DNA of 8,341 nt from the NCBI GenBank assembly GCA_030039005.1, contig JASHQT010000575.1, positions 1-8,341 of the forward strand, given 5' to 3'. This stretch comes from Bryobacteraceae bacterium (GTDB taxonomy: Bacteria; Acidobacteriota; Terriglobia; Bryobacterales; Bryobacteraceae). Of this stretch, positions 6,932-8,341 are shown piece by piece (positions within the stretch are counted from its first letter, which is position 1; each line of letters opens with the position of its first letter). The position numbers were made by a program, and so were the translations under genes. The notes beneath the pieces were generated by a model. It was not told where the DNA came from, did not search any database, and saw only the letters and a list, made by a program, of their open reading frames with translations.

Positions 6932-6967
6932 TATTGACAATCTAACAGATACTCTGTATAGTCAATA
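6932..6967. promoter_or_regulatory. Nested inverted repeats spanning the receptor promoter (candidate repressor operator)
   Basis: TATTGAC (6932-6938) and GTCAATA (6961-6967) are perfect inverted copies enclosing the promoter. Between them ACAGA (6945-6949) and TCTGT (6953-6957) form a second palindrome around TAC, inside the -35/-10 spacer. A protein bound here would block RNA polymerase. The two dyads are not exactly concentric (centres 6949.5 and 6951), so they may be two sites or partly coincidence. Confidence 0.45.
6934..6962 (+). promoter_or_regulatory. Sigma70-type promoter of the TonB receptor transcript
   Basis: TTGACA (6934-6939) is a perfect -35 box. It is followed after exactly 17 bp by TATAGT (6957-6962), one base from the -10 consensus. 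The surrounding 70 bp are much more AT-rich than the window. The predicted start near 6969 gives a 5' leader of about 237 nt before the receptor GTG. Confidence 0.8.
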
Positions 6968-7025
6968 AAGTTAGTGGACTTTAGTGCTGTGGGGACTAGC
7001 TTACGCCTCTCCGGCACGAGGTCGC

Positions 7026-7073
7026 CATGGTTTGCGACCGCCAAAACAGGAGCTGTTTGTGTCGGTAACCATG
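7026..7073 (+). promoter_or_regulatory. Stem-loop enclosing the start of the leader ORF
   Basis: CATGGTT (7026-7032) pairs with AACCATG (7067-7073), CGAC (7035-7038) with GTCG (7061-7064), and AAACAG (7044-7049) with CTGTTT (7053-7058) around a GAG loop. That is 17 perfect pairs in three blocks. The AGGAG ribosome site (7048-7052) of the small ORF lies in the top stem and loop, and its GTG (7059-7061) is at the internal loop. The fold would therefore hide the start of the ORF. Confidence 0.6.
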
Positions 7074-7157
7074 ATGTCAACACTCGTCAACTCCCCGGCT
7101 GATTTCGCCGCCCAGCTGGCAACACCGCGCTGTTGTTGCCGCCGCTGTCGCTGCTAA
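7059..7157 (+). CDS. Small Cys/Arg-rich leader ORF upstream of the TonB receptor
   Basis: This is a 32-codon frame with GTG 7059-7061 as start and AGGAG at 7048-7052, 6 nt upstream. The peptide has a neutral N-terminal part (MSTLVNSPADFAAQLATP) and ends RCCCRRCRC before TAA 7155-7157: five Cys (25, 26, 27, 30, 32) and four Arg in the last nine residues. It lies in the receptor leader, with 48 nt between its stop and the receptor GTG. Alternative starts are ATG 7071 or 7074. Known parallels are polycysteine leader ORFs in mycobacteria that act as cysteine-responsive attenuators, and a Cys-containing upstream ORF (CruR) that controls a TonB receptor with copper in Bordetella. Neither is shown to be homologous. 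I infer a regulatory peptide that senses Cys/Arg charging, thiols or a metal. It is short enough that chance cannot be excluded. Confidence 0.55.
   Translation: MSVTMMSTLVNSPADFAAQLATPRCCCRRCRC
7118..7140 (+). promoter_or_regulatory. Hairpin whose 3' arm covers the Cys codons of the leader ORF
   Basis: GGCAACA (7118-7124) and TGTTGCC (7134-7140) pair perfectly (7 bp) around a 9-nt loop. The Cys codons 7131-7139 fall in the loop and the 3' arm, so ribosomes slowing there would decide whether this stem forms. Upstream, CTCCCC (7091-7096) is complementary to GGGGAG (7194-7199) in the receptor Shine-Dalgarno, giving a possible alternative fold. Confidence 0.4.
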
Positions 7158-7205
7158 TTTCCGGTTCTTCACTAAATCACAGGTTCATTCGAGGGGGAGG
7201 GATCA

Positions 7206-8341
7206 GTGTATAAATTCGGGGCAATTCTTGTTCTATTCGGCCTGAGCGCGTTTGCGCAGCAGGTGGAAAACGCGGTGGTGGTCGGGTCGGTGTTCGATCC
7301 CACGCACGCCGCGGTTTCAGGAGCTGCGGTGACTCTCACGCATTTAGCCACCGGGTCAAAAACGGAGGTTCGCACCGACGATCGCGGCGAGTATCGGACG
7401 CCTCCGCTTCGCATCGGCGCGTACGAAATCGACGTGGTCGCGGACGGGTTCAAGCGTTTCGAGCAGCGCGGCGTGGTGCTCGACATCGGAGACGTGCGCG
7501 AAGTGGATGCCACGCTCGAAGTCGGACAGGTTTCTGACACCGTGAACGTGGAGGCAGCGGCGCCGCTGCTGCAAACGGCCGACGCCACGGTGGGGACCGT
7601 GATCGGAAATCAGCAGATCACCAACCTTCCGCTCAATGGGCGCGATTATCTTCAACTTGCGATGCTGTCGGCAGGGACGATCCCCTCTACAACCATTGCT
7701 TCCAATGGCGCGCAGGTTGGCGTCAGCATCGGGGGCCAAGCAGGAACCGCAGCGGCGTATCTGCTGGATGGGATCGATAACAACACCCAGACCATCCTTC
7801 CGGACCACGGCAACCAGAAAGAGGTCATCAAGCCGTCGGTGGACGCCATTCAGGAGTTCAAGGTGGTAACGAACCTGTATTCGGCTGAATACGGGCGTTC
7901 GTCCTCGGGTGTAGTCAGCGTGACGTTGAAGTCCGGCAGCAATGACATTCACGGCGTGGGTTATGAATTCGTTCGCAATCAGGATTTCGACGCTAAGAAT
8001 TTCTTCGCCACCGAAAAATCGCCGTTCAAGCGCAATCAGTTCGGCGCGGCGGTGGGCGGGCCGATCGTTCGCAACAAGCTCTTCATTTTCGGCGATTTTG
8101 AGATTGGCCGGATTCGTGAGAGCGCCACGGAAGTAGATACCGTCCCGACGCTAGCTGAGCGCGAAGGCATCTTCCCCACCACGATCTACAACCCCCAGAC
8201 GTATAACAGCGCCACGAATACGCGAATGCCGTTTCCCGGCAACCAGATTCCGGCTTCGTTGTGGGATCCGATCGCGGCCAGGGTTCTCGACTTTTATCCC
8301 CTTCCCACCCGGTCCGGCGCCACCAACAACTACGTCTATGC
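7206..8341 (+). CDS. TonB-dependent receptor with carboxypeptidase-regulatory-like N-terminal domain (3' end missing)
   Basis: The frame opens at GTG 7206-7208 and is uninterrupted to the window end (378 full codons). GTG is chosen because GGGGGAGGG lies just upstream (GGAGG ends 5 nt before) and a signal peptide starts there (YKFGAILVLFGLSAFA, cleavage near residue 18). Residues about 24-105 are a CarboxypepD_reg-like beta-sandwich (GSVFDPTHAAVSGAAVTL, then TDDRGEYRTPPLRIGAYEI). Residues about 112-245 are the plug (NLPLNGRDYLQLAML, YLLDGIDNNTQ, IQEFKVVTNLYSAEYGRSS, GVVSVTLKSGSN). The first barrel strands follow (FVRNQDFDAKNFF, KRNQFGAAVGGPIVRNKLFIF). This is the Oar-like receptor type that is abundant in acidobacteria; full proteins run to about 1000 residues or more. 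It sits in the outer membrane and imports a substrate using TonB/ExbBD. The substrate is unknown. Regulation is probably through the promoter palindromes and the leader. Confidence 0.92.
   Translation, partial: MYKFGAILVLFGLSAFAQQVENAVVVGSVFDPTHAAVSGAAVTLTHLATGSKTEVRTDDRGEYRTPPLRIGAYEIDVVADGFKRFEQRGVVLDIGDVREVDATLEVGQVSDTVNVEAAAPLLQTADATVGTVIGNQQITNLPLNGRDYLQLAMLSAGTIPSTTIASNGAQVGVSIGGQAGTAAAYLLDGIDNNTQTILPDHGNQKEVIKPSVDAIQEFKVVTNLYSAEYGRSSSGVVSVTLKSGSNDIHGVGYEFVRNQDFDAKNFFATEKSPFKRNQFGAAVGGPIVRNKLFIFGDFEIGRIRESATEVDTVPTLAEREGIFPTTIYNPQTYNSATNTRMPFPGNQIPASLWDPIAARVLDFYPLPTRSGATNNYVY

Larger units (their letters stand above)
6902..7205. other. Regulatory region and long leader of the TonB receptor gene
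   Basis: This 304-bp stretch has no full-length gene. From left to right it holds a 19-bp palindrome (6912-6930), the promoter with its inverted repeats (6932-6967), a 10-bp-spaced direct repeat TTAGTG (6971-6976 and 6981-6986), a small hairpin CCTC/GAGG (7006-7021), a large stem-loop (7026-7073), the Cys-rich small ORF (7059-7157) with a second hairpin over its Cys codons, and the receptor Shine-Dalgarno. The base composition of its left part is clearly lower in GC than the flanking genes. Confidence 0.75.

Noticed and set aside
7356..7952. Minus-strand frame of 198 codons opposite the TonB receptor
   Set aside because: Shadow of the receptor frame, whose signal peptide, regulatory-like domain and plug are all recognisable on the plus strand.

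Overview
This GC-rich window looks like a chromosomal segment from an acidobacterium, most likely near Solibacter/Bryobacter. The assignment is by recall of gene style, not by a search. It rests on three features: a serine/threonine kinase fused to a periplasmic beta-propeller, a TonB-dependent receptor with an N-terminal carboxypeptidase-regulatory-like domain and the phrase LPLNGRDY, and a reaction-centre-type c cytochrome in an apparently non-phototrophic setting.

Layout. (1) 1-1617, plus strand: the 3' part of a periplasmic PQQ-dependent dehydrogenase with a C-terminal cytochrome c domain. (2) 1544-4378, minus strand: a 944-residue membrane kinase whose tail overlaps the dehydrogenase tail by 74 bp. 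Its start lies so close to a TATAAT box that a leaderless mRNA is plausible. (3) 4497-5357, plus strand: a secreted protein made of two SnoaL/NTF2-like halves. (4) 5544-6731, plus strand: a dihaem reaction-centre-type cytochrome fused to a LolA-like domain. (5) 6734 to about 6893: the frameshifted, truncated start of a class III (LigB-like) ring-cleavage dioxygenase gene, directly behind the cytochrome. (6) 6902-7205: an AT-rich regulatory region. It holds a strong sigma70-type promoter overlaid by inverted repeats, and a long 5' leader with a stem-loop around the start of a 32-codon ORF ending RCCCRRCRC. (7) 7206 to the window end: a GTG-started TonB-dependent receptor, complete at its N-terminus only.

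How the parts may work together. The dehydrogenase and the dihaem cytochrome are both exported electron-transfer proteins, and the dioxygenase remnant hints at former aromatic (protocatechuate/gallate-like) catabolism. This grouping is inference. The most interesting part is 6912-7205. The receptor appears to be controlled at two levels: transcription, through palindromes at the promoter, and the leader RNA, through a structured Cys/Arg-rich upstream ORF. I know of no described system that matches this arrangement in acidobacteria.
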